6,785 nt of DNA from an uncultured Bdellovibrio sp. GTDB lineage: Bacteria > Bdellovibrionota > Bdellovibrionia > Bdellovibrionales > Bdellovibrionaceae. The stretch spans positions 1 to 6,785 of the forward strand of contig CAMLMF010000138.1 in assembly GCA_946480995.1 (NCBI GenBank). Direction: 5' to 3'. The notes below the pieces were generated by a model, which was not told the origin of the DNA, did no database searches, and worked only from the letters and a program-made list of their open reading frames with translations. Positions 6,389 through 6,785 of the stretch are shown in pieces. The number at the start of each line of letters is the position of its first letter. Within the stretch, counting starts at the first letter, position 1. The position numbers and the translations under genes were made by a program.

Positions 6389-6785
6389 ATGAGCCATGAA
6401 AGCATTCGTCTTAAAAATCAACTTTGCCATCCGCTTTATAGCGCCACAAACGCCTTGATGCGGGCGTATAAACCGCTTTTAGAGCCTTTAAAAGTGACCT
6501 ATCCCCAGTACTTGATTTTAATGGCCCTGTGGGATTCCGATGAGATCAACATCAAAGAAATCTCAGATCGGACCTATTTTGATTCGGGCACCTTAACGCC
6601 ACTCATCAACAAACTCAAAACTCAAGGTCTGGTGACCATAAAACCGATGCCGTCAGACAAGCGCAACAAGATCATCGCCTTGACCCCGAAAGGGAAGCGC
6701 CTGCAAGAAAAAGCGGAAAGCATTCCTAAGGAGCTTACCTGCAAGGTGGAGTTGTCAAAGGCGGATTTCATCGAACTCAAGCGTC
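6389..6785 (+). CDS. ohrR: OhrR, MarR-family organic-peroxide-sensing repressor (3' end outside the window)
   Basis: Translation from ATG at 6389 gives 132 residues without a stop, running off the right edge; OhrR proteins are usually about 145-155 residues, so only the C-terminal tip is missing. The sensing region LKNQLCHPLYSATNALMRAYKPLLEPLKVTYPQYL is diagnostic: reactive Cys13, with Tyr27 and Tyr38 at +14 and +25, matches the Cys/Tyr/Tyr set of known OhrR. The winged helix follows (about 50-105: KEISDRTYFDSGTLTPLINKL, then wing residues SDKRNK). A second Cys at 118 is 105 residues after the first, the same spacing as Cys22-Cys127 in Xanthomonas OhrR, which points to the 2-Cys disulfide-switch subclass. 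It diverges from ohr. No Shine-Dalgarno lies at normal spacing: the ATG follows a run of seven Ts. The other ATG, at 6396, is out of frame. Confidence 0.95.
   Translation, partial: MSHESIRLKNQLCHPLYSATNALMRAYKPLLEPLKVTYPQYLILMALWDSDEINIKEISDRTYFDSGTLTPLINKLKTQGLVTIKPMPSDKRNKIIALTPKGKRLQEKAESIPKELTCKVELSKADFIELKR

Overview
The window reads as a piece of chromosome from a Gram-negative (diderm) bacterium. It encodes a TolC-type outer-membrane channel and an inner-membrane RND pump, and every gene is ordinary, compact and of similar base composition (mid-40s to about 50% GC by eye). The mix of families (YjdM, TRASH/YHS protein, RND plus TolC, DoxX, Ohr/OhrR) and the codon use would suit a Bdellovibrio-like or other deltaproteobacterial-grade genome. 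That placement is an impression from the sequence and was not tested. No RNA genes, insertion sequences, CRISPR arrays or phage genes are visible.

Layout. (1) Positions 3-302 (+): a small Cys-rich TRASH/YHS-type protein, probably the mature part of an exported metal-binding protein whose start lies left of the window. (2) 299-658 (-): YjdM (PhnA-type zinc-ribbon protein), converging on the first gene with stop codons that overlap in one TTAA. (3) 659-784: intergenic; it holds an intrinsic terminator (727-760) for the pump operon. (4) 5189-785 (-): a two-gene operon, tolC-like outer-membrane factor then a 1042-residue RND permease one base later. No periplasmic adaptor gene accompanies them. 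(5) 5190-5365: divergent intergenic region. (6) 5366-5755 (+): DoxX-like four-helix membrane protein with a strong Shine-Dalgarno and a strong terminator. (7) 6292-5858 (-): ohr, organic hydroperoxide resistance peroxidase with all four key residues. (8) 6389-window end (+): ohrR, its MarR-family repressor, cut off by the right edge.

How it works together. The right third looks like an organic-peroxide defence module. A 12-bp near-palindrome, close to CTTGTRTGCAAG, occurs three times: twice in the ohr/ohrR divergent promoter region, spaced 42 bp apart (about four helical turns), and once 24 bp before the doxX start codon. I read these as OhrR operators. That predicts that doxX belongs to the same peroxide-responsive regulon as ohr and ohrR, which is the most interesting inference here. 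The two ohr/ohrR operators flank a palindromic TTGCAA that could act as the -35 element for both divergent promoters, and the predicted ohrR transcript starts at or next to its ATG (possible leaderless mRNA). The left two thirds are a conventional efflux operon plus two small metal-binding proteins.
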